Below, one piece after another: positions 35,696 to 45,258 of a stretch of DNA of 64,000 bases. A model generated the notes under the pieces. That model worked only from the letters and a program-made list of their open reading frames with translations. It had not been told where the DNA came from and searched no databases. Both the position numbers and the translations under genes were made by a program. This stretch comes from Labilibacter sediminis (GTDB taxonomy: Bacteria > Bacteroidota > Bacteroidia > Bacteroidales > Marinilabiliaceae): NCBI RefSeq assembly GCF_005877885.1, contig NZ_VCHY01000003.1:62001-126000 (forward strand). Reading direction: 5' to 3'. How positions within the stretch are numbered: the first letter of the stretch is position 1; each line of letters begins with the position of its first letter.

Positions 35696-36217
35696 CTAGT
35701 TAGCCGGAGTAGCTGCTAATTTAGTTTTAACCAGATTTTCAACATCAACACTCTGATCTGAATGATATACCACTACACGAGAGCTAACATCAAAAATATA
35801 AATGAAACCATTTTCAGCACCTACTTCATCAATTGCTTTCTGTACTTTTTCAATAATTGGTTGTAAAAGTTGCTGCTCTTGTTGTTGAAGATTTTGTTGC
35901 GCTAACATTTGAAAGTTTTGTAAACGCTGACTAATTTCCTGAATCTCCTTTTCTTTTGTTGCACGAATCAACTCTGGTAAAGTATCTCGCTTTTCCATGT
36001 AATCCGTATATTTAGTATCAAGCTCTTCGTTCATCACCTTAAGGTTTTGCTCTAATTTTTGAGCTTCAGCCTGCAACTTTTGGTCGGCAGCTACTTTTTC
36101 AGGTAACTCAGCAACTAACTTTTGAATATTAACGTGACCAAATTTTAATTCTTGTGCAAATGTGCCAGAGCTAATCATAACTGCAGCAACAACTAGTAGT
36201 AATTTTATCGCTTTCAT
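35696..36217 (-). CDS. OmpH/Skp family periplasmic chaperone, copy 3
   Basis: 173 residues from ATG at 36217 (MKAIKLLLVVAAVMI); a TTG three codons upstream is possible. Signal peptide to ~FAQE, then LKFGHVNIQKLVAELPE, and a long coiled coil (~45-125: AEAQKLEQNLKVMNEELDTKYTDYMEKR...QQNLQQQEQQLL), and a C-terminal FIYIFDVSSRVVVYHS strand. OmpH proteins guide outer-membrane proteins to the BAM complex. Third of three ompH genes. Confidence 0.88.
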   Translation of the reverse strand: MKAIKLLLVVAAVMISSGTFAQELKFGHVNIQKLVAELPEKVAADQKLQAEAQKLEQNLKVMNEELDTKYTDYMEKRDTLPELIRATKEKEIQEISQRLQNFQMLAQQNLQQQEQQLLQPIIEKVQKAIDEVGAENGFIYIFDVSSRVVVYHSDQSVDVENLVKTKLAATPAN

Positions 36218-36301
36218 ATTTTTCAAATTAATTTCAGGATGTAGTCAGGTTTTTCTATTCAAAACCCCTCGCTTTAATCCCGTATGTTTTTATTTCGATT
36301 A

Positions 36302-36823
36302 TTATTGTATTCCTAATTTAGTTTTAACCAGGTCGGAAACATCAACACTTTGAGCCGATTTATATACGGCAAGACCACCAACTTCTTCAAATATATATAA
36401 GAAACCATTTTCAGCGCCTACTTCCTGAATAGCATTACTCACTTTTTCAAATAAAGGCTGCTTTAATTGCTGTTCTTTTGTTTGAATGGTTTGCTGAGAC
36501 TGTTGGTAAAAAGTTTGAACCTTTTGGTTACCTTCCTGAATCTGAGTTTCCATAGAAGTTCTTTTTTCAGGAGTTAAGGTGTTCGACTGCATCCCGGTGA
36601 TATACTCCTGTTGTAAGGTTTTTAACGCTTCCTGCATATCAGTAAGCTGTTTTTCTAAAGTTGTATACTCAGCTTGTAACTGCTCATCGATAGCTTTAAG
36701 TTCGGGCAACAAGGCAAATATAGCTTGTGTATTAACATGTCCGAATTTTAGGTTGGATTGCGCAGAGATAGACGTAGTTGCTATCATTGCTATACCAATA
36801 AAAAGTTGTTTTATTAATCTCAT
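36302..36823 (-). CDS. OmpH/Skp family periplasmic chaperone, copy 2
   Basis: 173 residues from ATG at 36823 (MRLIKQLFIGIAMI, good signal peptide start); ATG at 36847 gives an 8-residue extension. After the signal, LKFGHVNTQAIFALLPEL mirrors copy 3, followed by a coiled coil rich in Q/E/K (EEQLQAEYTTLEKQLTDM... QQSQQTIQTKEQQL) and FLYIFEEVGGLAVYKSAQSVD. It is clearly paralogous to copies 1 and 3 but well diverged, so this is not an assembly repeat. Confidence 0.88.
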   Translation of the reverse strand: MRLIKQLFIGIAMIATTSISAQSNLKFGHVNTQAIFALLPELKAIDEQLQAEYTTLEKQLTDMQEALKTLQQEYITGMQSNTLTPEKRTSMETQIQEGNQKVQTFYQQSQQTIQTKEQQLKQPLFEKVSNAIQEVGAENGFLYIFEEVGGLAVYKSAQSVDVSDLVKTKLGIQ

Positions 36824-36891
36824 AATTCTTTGAATAATTAATTTCATTCGAGCACCAAGATATAAAACCTCGATGATTATCGCTTACTTAT

Positions 36892-37410
36892 CTAGTTTTT
36901 ATATCCTAGTTTCTCTAATATATCGTCGCTTTTATCATATTTAGGGTCGGAGAATAAAATAACTCCCCCTGATGATTTATCAAAAATGGCCGCATAACCT
37001 TCTTCCTCTACCATTTCCCGAATGGCATTATAAATATCATCCTGAATAGGTTTAACGAGGGCTTCTCGTTTTTTGCTTAATTCACCCTCTGGACCAAAAT
37101 ATCTTGTTTGAAGCTGACGCGCCTCCTTCTCTTTGTTTACTATCTCTTCCTCCTTTTTAACTTTCATCTCATTAGATAAAAATACACTCTCGGTTTGATA
37201 GTTTTGGTACATGGTTTCAACTTCGGCATAAATGGCCTCAATTTCTTTTTGCCACTTGTTAGAAGATTGATTCAATTGCTCATTAGCGGCTTCAAAAGCC
37301 GGAATATTTCTTAAAATATATTCAGTATCAACAAAGGCGTATTTCTGTGCACTTAATCCAAATCCAAACGCCAAAAACATTACAACAAATAATATCTTTC
37401 TCATTTTCAT
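36892..37410 (-). CDS. OmpH/Skp family periplasmic chaperone, copy 1
   Basis: 172 residues from ATG at 37410 (MKMRKILFVVMFL); an upstream in-frame ATG at 37479 would overlap bamA and add a non-signal N-terminus, so it is rejected. Signal peptide to ~GLSAQ, then YAFVDTEYILRNIPAFEAA and a coiled coil (...IEAIYAEVETMYQNYQTESV...EEEIVNKEKEARQLQTR), ending AAIFDKSSGGVILFSDPKYD. Lies 52 bp after bamA. Confidence 0.88.
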   Translation of the reverse strand: MKMRKILFVVMFLAFGFGLSAQKYAFVDTEYILRNIPAFEAANEQLNQSSNKWQKEIEAIYAEVETMYQNYQTESVFLSNEMKVKKEEEIVNKEKEARQLQTRYFGPEGELSKKREALVKPIQDDIYNAIREMVEEEGYAAIFDKSSGGVILFSDPKYDKSDDILEKLGYKN

Positions 37411-37462
37411 AAACTTTTGGTTATACATAGCATTTAATACCCTTTGCAAAAAACAGGCCATA

Positions 37463-40081
37463 TTAAAATTGCTGTCCAATCACAAAGTGGAACTGGCTTC
37501 CATTCACTCCTGGTCTGCTGTATACTTCATCAAATCCGTAACCCCAGTCAATTCCCATTAAACCAAAGATTGGTAAGAAAATTCGAACACCAACTCCGGC
37601 AGAACGTTTTAAATCAAACGGACTGTAATCTCTAAACTCACTCCAAGCATTACCTGCCTCTAAAAATGCCAAGGCATAAACCTGAGCAGAAGGTTGTAAT
37701 GTTAAAGGATAACGCATTTCAAAAGTTAACTTGTTATATATATTACCATCCTGACGTCCGTTAGTATACGGTGTTAATGATGAGTTTTCATATCCTCTTA
37801 GTCCAACAGTTTGACTTCCATACATACTATAACCAGACATTCCATCTCCACCAAGAATAAACTTCTCATAAGGAGAACGAACAAATTCATTATAATACCC
37901 TAAGAAACCCATCTCATACTTGGCCATCAATACCAGCTTTTCACTTTTATCAAGCGGGGTAAAAATAGAACCTTGTGCTGTCCACTTATGATATTCAATT
38001 AAGCGATATAATTCTTCCTGAGCTGCTTCTCTTTCCTCTGTTGTTCCATACAAGGATTGTTGATACAAACCTTCATAATCTCTTTCAATAAATGCAGAAT
38101 ATGGAGGAGTAAACTCAACACCAAAAGAAAAGTTAGATCCTCTACGTGTATACAGTGGATTATCTATTGAGTTACGAGAAAGAATAAACTTAAAATGTAA
38201 ATTTTGTGATACCCCATTTTGCATAATAAAGTAATTCCAGTCTCTTAAGTCATAATGTTGATAACTTACTTCACTATAAAATGAGAACCAGTCATCCGGC
38301 CATGTTAACCTTTTTCCGAAACCAACAGAAATACCTGTAATTTTCATATGCTGATCAATCTCCGAGTCATCATACTGACCATAACCATAGCCGCCGCCGT
38401 AACCACCGTAACCGCTACCGTAACCACTTCCATAACCACCATATGGATTATAGCCTGCACTACTTGATACTCCGGTTTGAATAGAACGATAAAGTGAGAA
38501 AGTAAAAGAGTTTGGCTTTTTACCTCCTAACCAAGGCTCAGTAAATGACATACTATACGATTGATAGAATTTACCATTTGTTTGTGCTCTTAATGATAAG
38601 GTTTGTCCATCTCCTGTAGGAAGAGGTCTCCAAGCTTCTTTATTAAATATATTACGTACAGAGAAATTGGTAAATTTTAATCCCAAGGAACCTACAAACA
38701 TACCTGCTCCCCAACCTCCGGAAAGCTCAATTTGGTCATTGGCTTTTTCTTCAAGGTTGTAAACTAAATCCACTGTACCATCTTCGGGATTTGGATTTAC
38801 TTCCGGGTTAATATTTTCAGGGTTAAAGTGACCTAATTGCGAAAGCTCACGAATGGTACGTATCAACTCTGCTTTACTAAACAACTGTCCAGGTTTGGTC
38901 CTAACCTCACGACGAACAACATGCTCATGCGTTTTGGTATTACCGTTGATTACAATATTATTAATGGTTGCCTGCTTTCCTTCATAAACACGCATCTCCA
39001 AATCAATGGTATCTCCATAAACATTAATCTCAACAGGCTGAATATTAGAAAACAGATATCCATTATTCATATACGCATTATGCACCGCATCATCGTCCTG
39101 AAACAAGCGCTCATCTAACAACTTTTGATTAAATACATCACCTTTTTGAAGACGTAAAACACTACTCAGATACTCGCCCGGATAAATACTATTTCCAATC
39201 CAGGAAATATCTCCTAAGTAATATTTATTTCCTTCGTCTACTTTAATTTTAACATCTACAGTATTGTCATCATTTCTGGATATTGAATCATACTCGATGA
39301 CCATATCCCTATAACCTTCTTCGTTATATTTATCTATAACAGCAATAAGGTCTTCTTTATATACTTCGTCGATGAATTTTTTAGTACGGAAGAAGTTTTT
39401 AATATTCCCTTTCTCATTGGTTTTTTTCATGGTTCGGTTTAACTGACCATCAGTTAAAACTTCATTACCCTCAAAATCAAGAGAATTTACCTTTACCTTT
39501 TCTTTTTTATCGATGGTTATATCTAAATACACGTGATTTACCTTGGTGGTATCATCTTTTTGAACCACACGAACTTCGGTATTATAAAATCCTTTGCCCA
39601 CAAAGTAATCGGTAATATATTTTTCAGATCTGGTAATAAGATATGGTGTCACCTGGTTACCTTTCATCATGGCCACCTTTTCAGAAACAGTTTCGACCTC
39701 TGATTTTTTAAGACCGTAATAATTAATCTCTGATAAACGTGGTCTTTCCGTAAGCTCAATATCAAGCCATATTTTCCGACCTTCTATTTTTGCTGCTTTA
39801 ATTTTTACATCCGAAAACAAACCATGTTCCCAATATTTTCTAATGGCTTCTGAAATCTCTTCGCCAGGTACATTAAGCTTTTGTCCAACTCTTAATCCTG
39901 ATAGATTAACCAAGATTTTAGGGTCGTAGTTTTGAATTCCTTTTACGTTTATTTCGGCTATTTCATAATTTCGTGGTGAACCGGAATAAGTAATAACAGG
40001 AACACTCTCTTGACTTTGAGCATTAACAATAGAGGGGAGTATTGTGAGAATGATAAAGAAAAGTGTAAAGTTTTTCAGCAT
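37463..40081 (-). CDS. bamA: Outer-membrane assembly factor BamA
   Basis: 872 residues, ATG at 40081. Signal peptide to ~SIVNAQ; five POTRA-like repeats over ~40-445; a C-terminal barrel with FVRSPYEKFILGGDGMSGYSMYGSQTVGLRGYE (the R-G motif of Omp85 proteins) and the end FHFVIGQQF. Inserts outer-membrane proteins. An unusual Gly/Tyr-rich stretch lies at residues ~542-575, inside the first half of the barrel. It is in the conserved order DUF6089-uppS-bamA-ompH. Confidence 0.95.
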   Translation of the reverse strand: MLKNFTLFFIILTILPSIVNAQSQESVPVITYSGSPRNYEIAEINVKGIQNYDPKILVNLSGLRVGQKLNVPGEEISEAIRKYWEHGLFSDVKIKAAKIEGRKIWLDIELTERPRLSEINYYGLKKSEVETVSEKVAMMKGNQVTPYLITRSEKYITDYFVGKGFYNTEVRVVQKDDTTKVNHVYLDITIDKKEKVKVNSLDFEGNEVLTDGQLNRTMKKTNEKGNIKNFFRTKKFIDEVYKEDLIAVIDKYNEEGYRDMVIEYDSISRNDDNTVDVKIKVDEGNKYYLGDISWIGNSIYPGEYLSSVLRLQKGDVFNQKLLDERLFQDDDAVHNAYMNNGYLFSNIQPVEINVYGDTIDLEMRVYEGKQATINNIVINGNTKTHEHVVRREVRTKPGQLFSKAELIRTIRELSQLGHFNPENINPEVNPNPEDGTVDLVYNLEEKANDQIELSGGWGAGMFVGSLGLKFTNFSVRNIFNKEAWRPLPTGDGQTLSLRAQTNGKFYQSYSMSFTEPWLGGKKPNSFTFSLYRSIQTGVSSSAGYNPYGGYGSGYGSGYGGYGGGYGYGQYDDSEIDQHMKITGISVGFGKRLTWPDDWFSFYSEVSYQHYDLRDWNYFIMQNGVSQNLHFKFILSRNSIDNPLYTRRGSNFSFGVEFTPPYSAFIERDYEGLYQQSLYGTTEEREAAQEELYRLIEYHKWTAQGSIFTPLDKSEKLVLMAKYEMGFLGYYNEFVRSPYEKFILGGDGMSGYSMYGSQTVGLRGYENSSLTPYTNGRQDGNIYNKLTFEMRYPLTLQPSAQVYALAFLEAGNAWSEFRDYSPFDLKRSAGVGVRIFLPIFGLMGIDWGYGFDEVYSRPGVNGSQFHFVIGQQF

Positions 40082-40102
40082 TATGATTGAATCTAAAAAG
40101 TT

Positions 40103-40846
40103 CTATTTTTTTAATTGTTCACTTGTCTTCCCAAAACGTCTTTCACGACTTTGAAAATCCATTAGGGCTTCGTAAAAATCCTGCTTTTGAAAATCAGGCC
40201 AAAGCGTATCGCAAAAGTAAAGTTCGGCATAAGCCAATTGCCACATCAAAAAATTACTAATACGCAATTCGCCACTTGTACGAATCATCAATTCAGGATC
40301 AGGAATACCTTGAGTTGTTAAATTATTCGATATCACATCAGCATCAATATCTTCAACATTAAGCTCATCATTTTTTACTGCTGTTGCGATATTTTTTACT
40401 GCCTCCGTGATTTCCCATCTTGAGCTATAACTCAATGCAAGGCATAAGGTTAATCCTGTATTTTGCGAAGTTGCGTCAATACATTCCATTAACTTAACAC
40501 GTACATCTTTAGGAAGAGTATCAATACAGCCGATAACAGCCAATCGAACATTATTTTTATTGAGTGTTTTAGTTTCCGCACTAATGGTTTTAACCAAAAG
40601 CGACATGAGGGCATCTACTTCCATCTTAGGACGACGCCAATTTTCAGTAGAAAAAGCATATAGTGTCACATAATCTATTTCAAGTTCAGCGGCAGCCTCC
40701 GTTACTGCACGCACAGCCTTCACACCATTTTTATGGCCGAACACTCTTGAATTGCCTCTCTTCTTAGCCCATCTTCCGTTTCCATCCATGATAATGGCAA
40801 CGTGTTTGGGCAACCTTTCTTTTATCAGTTGATCCTTTACTGACAT
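40103..40846 (-). CDS. uppS: Isoprenyl transferase (undecaprenyl diphosphate synthase)
   Basis: 247 residues, ATG at 40846. Motifs: HVAIIMDGNGRWAKKRG (Mg/phosphate-binding DGNGRWA), HKNGVKAVRAV, YAFSTENWRRP, and at the C-terminus PDPELMIRTSGELRISNFLMWQLAYAELYF. Makes the polyprenyl diphosphate carrier for peptidoglycan and surface glycans. It is 21 bp upstream of bamA, in the usual Bacteroidota arrangement. Confidence 0.95.
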   Translation of the reverse strand: MSVKDQLIKERLPKHVAIIMDGNGRWAKKRGNSRVFGHKNGVKAVRAVTEAAAELEIDYVTLYAFSTENWRRPKMEVDALMSLLVKTISAETKTLNKNNVRLAVIGCIDTLPKDVRVKLMECIDATSQNTGLTLCLALSYSSRWEITEAVKNIATAVKNDELNVEDIDADVISNNLTTQGIPDPELMIRTSGELRISNFLMWQLAYAELYFCDTLWPDFQKQDFYEALMDFQSRERRFGKTSEQLKK

Positions 40847-40868
40847 ATACTTTTACTTTGCCTTTATT

Positions 40869-41615
40869 TTAAAAACCTGCATTACATGCTGATTTCTTTT
40901 TAAACAAGCTAAATGTAATCATCGCGCTTGCCACAGAATACCAGTCATTGTTATGAATCTTGCTTCCAGTACCAAATCCATATGGATCCTCAGGGTTGAT
41001 AGGTAAATTATGCCCCACCTTATCTAAATCATCCGCAAAAGTTTTTCTAAAACTCCACTCTGCTCCAACCCTTATCCAATTGTTAATTTTGTACTTTATT
41101 CCGACTCCGATTGGCAAAGATAATATAAAAACCGTTTGTTCAGAGTTATTTTCACCTTCTGTCGAAAATCTTTTATAAATAGTTGTGCCTAAACCAAATG
41201 AGACATATGGCGTAAAATTGGAGTTTTTAACAAAACGATGATCATAAGACATAAAATTAAACTCTGTTTGTACACTTGCATCGATCACTTGCCTGTTAAA
41301 ATCATAATTTACTTCTCCTTCAGGAAACAAAACACCATTATCAGGATAACTACCTTTTAACCTGGCTAATCCTAGGCTACCTTTAATTGCAAATCTATCC
41401 GTTAAAACATATCGGCCAACTCCGCCGAATGATAAGCCCGGCTGATAAAATTGTTTTTGAGGATTTAAATCACCTAAATAGTAAGATGTACCTATATATC
41501 CTCCAATCTCAACCTTATCCTGAGCCATGCTAAAAGTAAGAGTAACAAACAAACCCGCAAAAACAGCAATGGTTTTTAACCTAAGTTTAACTTTATATTT
41601 TGATTTTGTACACAT
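40869..41615 (-). CDS. DUF6089-like outer-membrane protein
   Basis: 248 residues from ATG at 41615 (MCTKSKYKVKL); a farther upstream ATG at 41726 gives an odd 37-residue extension, rejected in favour of the start 47 nt after the candidate promoter. Signal region ending TFSMAQ, then beta-rich sequence (VEIGGYIGTSYYLGDLNPQKQFYQPGLSFGGVGRYVLTDRFAIKGSLG..., SFGLGTTIYKRFS, GVGIKYKINNWIRVGAEWSFRKTF) as in DUF6089. First gene of the uppS-bamA operon. Function unknown, envelope location likely. Confidence 0.82.
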   Translation of the reverse strand: MCTKSKYKVKLRLKTIAVFAGLFVTLTFSMAQDKVEIGGYIGTSYYLGDLNPQKQFYQPGLSFGGVGRYVLTDRFAIKGSLGLARLKGSYPDNGVLFPEGEVNYDFNRQVIDASVQTEFNFMSYDHRFVKNSNFTPYVSFGLGTTIYKRFSTEGENNSEQTVFILSLPIGVGIKYKINNWIRVGAEWSFRKTFADDLDKVGHNLPINPEDPYGFGTGSKIHNNDWYSVASAMITFSLFKKKSACNAGF

Positions 41616-41668
41616 GTTTATAACACGCTTAATTTTTAACAGCTCATAAAATAAAACATCAACGATGG

Positions 41669-41697
41669 CAAATGTAGTATTAAATTGTATCTGACAA
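41669..41697 (-). promoter_or_regulatory. Candidate promoter of the DUF6089-uppS-bamA-ompH operon
   Basis: On the minus strand, TTG (41697-41695), an 18-bp spacer and TACATTTG (41676-41669). It leaves a leader of ~47 nt to ATG 41615. Confidence 0.5.
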
Positions 41698-41925
41698 TTA
41701 ATATTTACACAAAAAGCATAATACATGCATCAAATAACTGCTCTATTTTTCCTCTGTTTATTTATTTATATTAAATAACCAGTATGCAATACCTAAACCA
41801 ATTATTAAAATTGGTAAATTATTGGCTACCTTGCTTTTTATATAACATTAAATAGGTGCTTTTATTGCCGTGTTCAAACAATAAAAATCCTTTCGGAAGT
41901 CATTTTTTAAACAATTATAGCTTAC

Positions 41926-41933
41926 TATTTTTG
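41926..41933 (+). promoter_or_regulatory. Candidate -7 box for kbl
   Basis: TATTTTTG fits TAnnTTTG, 22 bp before the ATG. No -33 TTG at the expected spacing. Confidence 0.35.
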
Positions 41934-41955
41934 TGTAAATTTTAAATCATTTATC

Positions 41956-43143
41956 ATGTACGGAGATTTTAAAAATCACCTCATTCAGGAGATTGATCAG
42001 ATCAAAGAATCAGGTTTATATAAAAATGAACGCATTATAACTACTGCGCAGGGTGCAGATATTGAAGTAAGTACCGGAGATAAGGTACTAAACTTTTGTG
42101 CCAATAATTATTTGGGGCTTTCTTCGCACCCGAGAGTTGTAAAAGCTGCGCAAGAAGTGATGAACACACACGGCTACGGCATGTCGTCCGTGCGTTTTAT
42201 TTGCGGAACCCAGGATATCCATAAAAATCTGGAGAAAAAAATAGCCGATTTTTTAGGCACCGAAGACACTATATTATATGCTGCCTGTTTTGATGCCAAC
42301 GGTGGAGTTTTTGAACCTCTGTTAACAGCCGAGGATGCCATAATCTCGGACGAACTAAATCATGCTTCTATTATTGATGGTGTTCGCTTGTGTAAGGCTG
42401 CCCGCTACCGATACAAACATGCAGACATGACAGATTTAGAAGAGCAATTAAAAAAATCTCAAGACCAGCGTTTCAGAATCATAGTTACGGATGGTGTATT
42501 TTCGATGGATGGAGATATTGCCAAACTAAACGAGATTTGCGATTTGGCCGAAAAGTATAACAGCCTGGTGATGGTAGATGACAGCCATGCGTCCGGCTTT
42601 ATTGGTAAAACGGGTAGAGGAACTCATGAGTACCACAATGTGATGAGTCGCGTTGATATTATCACCAGTACTCTTGGTAAAGCCTTAGGAGGAGCTTTAG
42701 GTGGCTTTACCAGTGGTAAAAAAGAAATTATAGACATGCTGCGCCAGCGTTCACGTCCGTATTTGTTTTCTAACTCTCTTGCTCCTGCCATTGTTGGAGC
42801 AGCTTCTGAAGTGTTTGACATGCTCACTGAATCTACAGAGTACAGAGATAAGGTAATTGACAATGCTACTTATTTTAAAGAAAAAATACAGGCTGCCGGA
42901 TTTGATATTAAACCAACTGATTCGGCTATTATTGCATTAATGCTATACGATGCAAAACTATCTCAGGAGTTTGCTGAGAAATTATTGGCAGAGGGTATAT
43001 ATGTTATCGGATTCTATTATCCTGTAGTTCCGAAAGGTCAGGCCCGAATCAGAATTCAGATTTCTGCTGCTCATGAAAAAGAGCATCTTGACAAAGCTAT
43101 TGAGGCATTTATTAAAATTGGTAAGGAATTAAAAGTGATTTAG
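41956..43143 (+). CDS. kbl: Glycine C-acetyltransferase (2-amino-3-ketobutyrate CoA ligase)
   Basis: 395 residues, ATG at 41956. PLP alpha-oxoamine synthase: [58 protein letters not shown], and the lysine loop [16 protein letters not shown]. Cleaves 2-amino-3-ketobutyrate to glycine and acetyl-CoA in threonine breakdown. No tdh is adjacent in the window. Distinct from KAS/BioF by the overall match to Kbl, which is strong. Confidence 0.93.
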   Translation: MYGDFKNHLIQEIDQIKESGLYKNERIITTAQGADIEVSTGDKVLNFCANNYLGLSSHPRVVKAAQEVMNTHGYGMSSVRFICGTQDIHKNLEKKIADFLGTEDTILYAACFDANGGVFEPLLTAEDAIISDELNHASIIDGVRLCKAARYRYKHADMTDLEEQLKKSQDQRFRIIVTDGVFSMDGDIAKLNEICDLAEKYNSLVMVDDSHASGFIGKTGRGTHEYHNVMSRVDIITSTLGKALGGALGGFTSGKKEIIDMLRQRSRPYLFSNSLAPAIVGAASEVFDMLTESTEYRDKVIDNATYFKEKIQAAGFDIKPTDSAIIALMLYDAKLSQEFAEKLLAEGIYVIGFYYPVVPKGQARIRIQISAAHEKEHLDKAIEAFIKIGKELKVI

Positions 43144-43185
43144 CTATTAATAGCTGTTGGCTTTTAGCTTTGGCAAATAAAATAC

Positions 43186-43223
43186 AAAAGCCCCAATTTA
43201 CTTTTGCAAATTGGGGCTTTTTT
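43186..43223. terminator. kbl terminator, probably bidirectional with dnaJ
   Basis: Perfect 14-bp stem AAAAGCCCCAATTT (43186-43199) with AAATTGGGGCTTTT (43208-43221), loop of 8 nt, T's at the end. Lies between convergent kbl and dnaJ. Confidence 0.88.
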
Positions 43224-43270
43224 GTTAAGAAACTGTATGTCTTATTATAGTATAATAGCTAAAAACTTAC

Positions 43271-44431
43271 TTAAAACATATCTTTCATCCTGCTAAAAAA
43301 TCCCTTCTCATGGGAAGTTGGCTTTGGCGCAAAACTATCTGATTCAGCCATCTTTTCCATGGCTTTCTTTTCTTCCTTAGAAAGATCCTTAGGTATCCAA
43401 ACATTTATCTTCACCAACAGGTCTCCGCGTCCGTAAGCGTTAACTTCAGGCAATCCTTTTCCTCTTAATCTCAAAACCTTACCCGGTTGCGTTCCGGCCT
43501 CAATTTTAACTTTCACACGACCTTCCAGTGTTGGAATCTCAACAGGTGCACCTAAAATGGCTTCAGGAATACTTACAAATAAGTTGTAAAGTAAATCCCT
43601 TCCATCTCTCACCAGTTCTTCGTGCTCCTCTTCATGAATAAGCACAAGTAAATCACCATTCACACCTCCTCTTCGTGCAGCATTTCCTCTTCCTGAAACA
43701 GAAAGTTGCATACCTTCTTCAACTCCGGCAGGAATATTAATTGAGATTACTTCTTCATCTTTTTCAATACCCTCTCCGGCACAATGCTTACACTTATTGG
43801 TGATAATCTTACCTTCACCACCACATGTAGGACATGTAGATGCTGTCTGCATTTGACCTAAAATAGTATTTGAAATACGCGTTACCTGACCAGAACCCTG
43901 ACAGGTAGAACAAGTACTATGTGATGCTCCTCCATCAGCTCCTGTCCCGCTACAGTGTTTACACGCAACATATTTTTTTACTTTTATCTTTTTCTCAACA
44001 CCATTTAATATTTCATTTAAGGTTAGAGAAACTTTAACGCGCAAATTTGAACCTTTGTTAACTCGCTGGCGACTTCTGCCTCCGCCAAAACCGCCAAAGC
44101 CACTGAAACCGCCAAAGCCGCCTCCGCCACCAAAGATGTCTCCAAAGTGCGAGAATATATCATCCATTGACATACCTCCGCCGCCAAAGCCACCACCAGC
44201 AGCTCCGCCAACACCGGCATGACCAAATTGATCGTAACGTGACTTTTTATTTTCATCACTAAGCACCTCGTATGCCTCAGCTGCTTCTTTAAATTTTTCC
44301 TCAGCAACTTTATCATCAGGATTTTTATCCGGGTGATATTTAAGGGCTTTTTTACGGTAAGCTTTTTTAATTTCTTCCGCTGTGGCATTTTTTGATACCT
44401 CTAATACCTCGTAGTAATCTCTTTTCGACAT
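43271..44431 (-). CDS. dnaJ: Chaperone protein DnaJ
   Basis: 386 residues, ATG at 44431. J-domain at the N-terminus ([33 protein letters not shown] with HPD), a Gly/Phe-rich linker (~75-130), four CxxCxGxG zinc motifs ([32 protein letters not shown]), and the C-terminal substrate domain. Works with DnaK and GrpE. It follows grpE by 23 bp on the same strand. Confidence 0.97.
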   Translation of the reverse strand: MSKRDYYEVLEVSKNATAEEIKKAYRKKALKYHPDKNPDDKVAEEKFKEAAEAYEVLSDENKKSRYDQFGHAGVGGAAGGGFGGGGMSMDDIFSHFGDIFGGGGGFGGFSGFGGFGGGRSRQRVNKGSNLRVKVSLTLNEILNGVEKKIKVKKYVACKHCSGTGADGGASHSTCSTCQGSGQVTRISNTILGQMQTASTCPTCGGEGKIITNKCKHCAGEGIEKDEEVISINIPAGVEEGMQLSVSGRGNAARRGGVNGDLLVLIHEEEHEELVRDGRDLLYNLFVSIPEAILGAPVEIPTLEGRVKVKIEAGTQPGKVLRLRGKGLPEVNAYGRGDLLVKINVWIPKDLSKEEKKAMEKMAESDSFAPKPTSHEKGFFSRMKDMF

Positions 44432-44454
44432 AATTTATATCTCAGGTGCTTATA

Positions 44455-45078
44455 TTATTCTCCTACAACAACTTTTGAAAAACGCATCACTTTATCATTC
44501 AGCATATAGCCTTTTTCAATACAATCAATTACTTTGCCTTTCATACTATCGTCAGGAGCAGGAATCTTTGTAATCGCCTCGTGTAAATCAGTATCAAACT
44601 CCTTTTCTTTGGCTTCTATCTCAACCACGCCATTTTGCTTAAGGAACTCCTGAAATTTATTGTATATCAGATCTATTCCCTCTTTAACTGCGTCTAAATC
44701 CGATGCCTCTCCTAAATGAGAAATCGCTCTGTCGAAATCATCAACTACAGGAAGCAAGCCTTTTAAAAGTCCCTCTCCGGCACTTTTGGTTAACTCCATG
44801 CGCTCTTTTAGCGTACGTTTTCTATAGTTGTCGTACTCCGCACTTAAGCGCAAATATCTGTCGTTAATTTCTGAAACTTTACCTGTTAACTCCTCAATTT
44901 GCTTTTCTTCACTAGTTAATTCAACTGTTTCTTCTGCAGCTTCCTCTTCTTTTTCTTTAGTTTCAGCCTGCTCTGTAGTTTCCTCAGTTTTCGCCTCCGC
45001 AGCTACTTCTTCCTTAGCCGTCACCTGCTCTTCAACCACTTCCTCCTTCTTCGTTTTTTTTGATCCTTTAGTTGCCAT
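44455..45078 (-). CDS. grpE: Nucleotide exchange factor GrpE
   Basis: 207 residues, ATG at 45078. A long acidic, low-complexity N-terminus (~1-70, E/A/T/K-rich), then a coiled coil and the GrpE core: RLSAEYDNYRKRTLKERMEL, LLPVVDDFDRAI, GIDLIYNKFQEFLKQNGVVEI, DTDLHEAITKIPAPD. Stimulates ADP release from DnaK. First gene of grpE-dnaJ. Confidence 0.97.
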   Translation of the reverse strand: MATKGSKKTKKEEVVEEQVTAKEEVAAEAKTEETTEQAETKEKEEEAAEETVELTSEEKQIEELTGKVSEINDRYLRLSAEYDNYRKRTLKERMELTKSAGEGLLKGLLPVVDDFDRAISHLGEASDLDAVKEGIDLIYNKFQEFLKQNGVVEIEAKEKEFDTDLHEAITKIPAPDDSMKGKVIDCIEKGYMLNDKVMRFSKVVVGE

Positions 45079-45206
45079 TATATTGTTATATTTTTTATTT
45101 CTTTTTTACTGCTTTGCTTTAACAATTATTTTGCCAAGGCTCAAAACCGGGACAAATTGACAGCTTTTCATCTAATTACAGTCAGATATGACACGATTAT
45201 AAACAA

Positions 45207-45239
45207 ACAATGGCAGCACATCATATGTACTGCCATTTA
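45207..45239 (-). terminator. Terminator of the TlpA-like gene
   Basis: AATGGCAG (45237-45230) pairs with CTGCCATT (45216-45209), plus ACAT/ATGT further in, followed by TGTTTGTTTAT on the minus strand. 22 bp past the stop at 45259. Confidence 0.65.
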
Positions 45240-45258
45240 ATGTCTTAATCTGAAAAGG

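Larger units (their letters stand above)
41616..41955. other. 340-bp divergent intergenic region
   Basis: Between the BAM operon and kbl. Holds both promoter candidates. A minus-strand frame near 41757-41850 could encode a ~27-residue hydrophobic peptide (LPILIIGLGIAYWLF) but has no start codon. Nothing else seen. Confidence 0.4.

Noticed and set aside
35696-37410. Assembly duplication as the reason for three ompH genes
   Set aside because: The three proteins share only the family pattern and differ at most positions.
37411-37479. Longer start for the first OmpH gene
   Set aside because: It would overlap bamA and put a non-signal sequence before a good signal peptide.
38380-38455. CRISPR-like or minisatellite array
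   Set aside because: The repeats are Gly/Tyr codons of an uninterrupted bamA frame, with no regular spacers.
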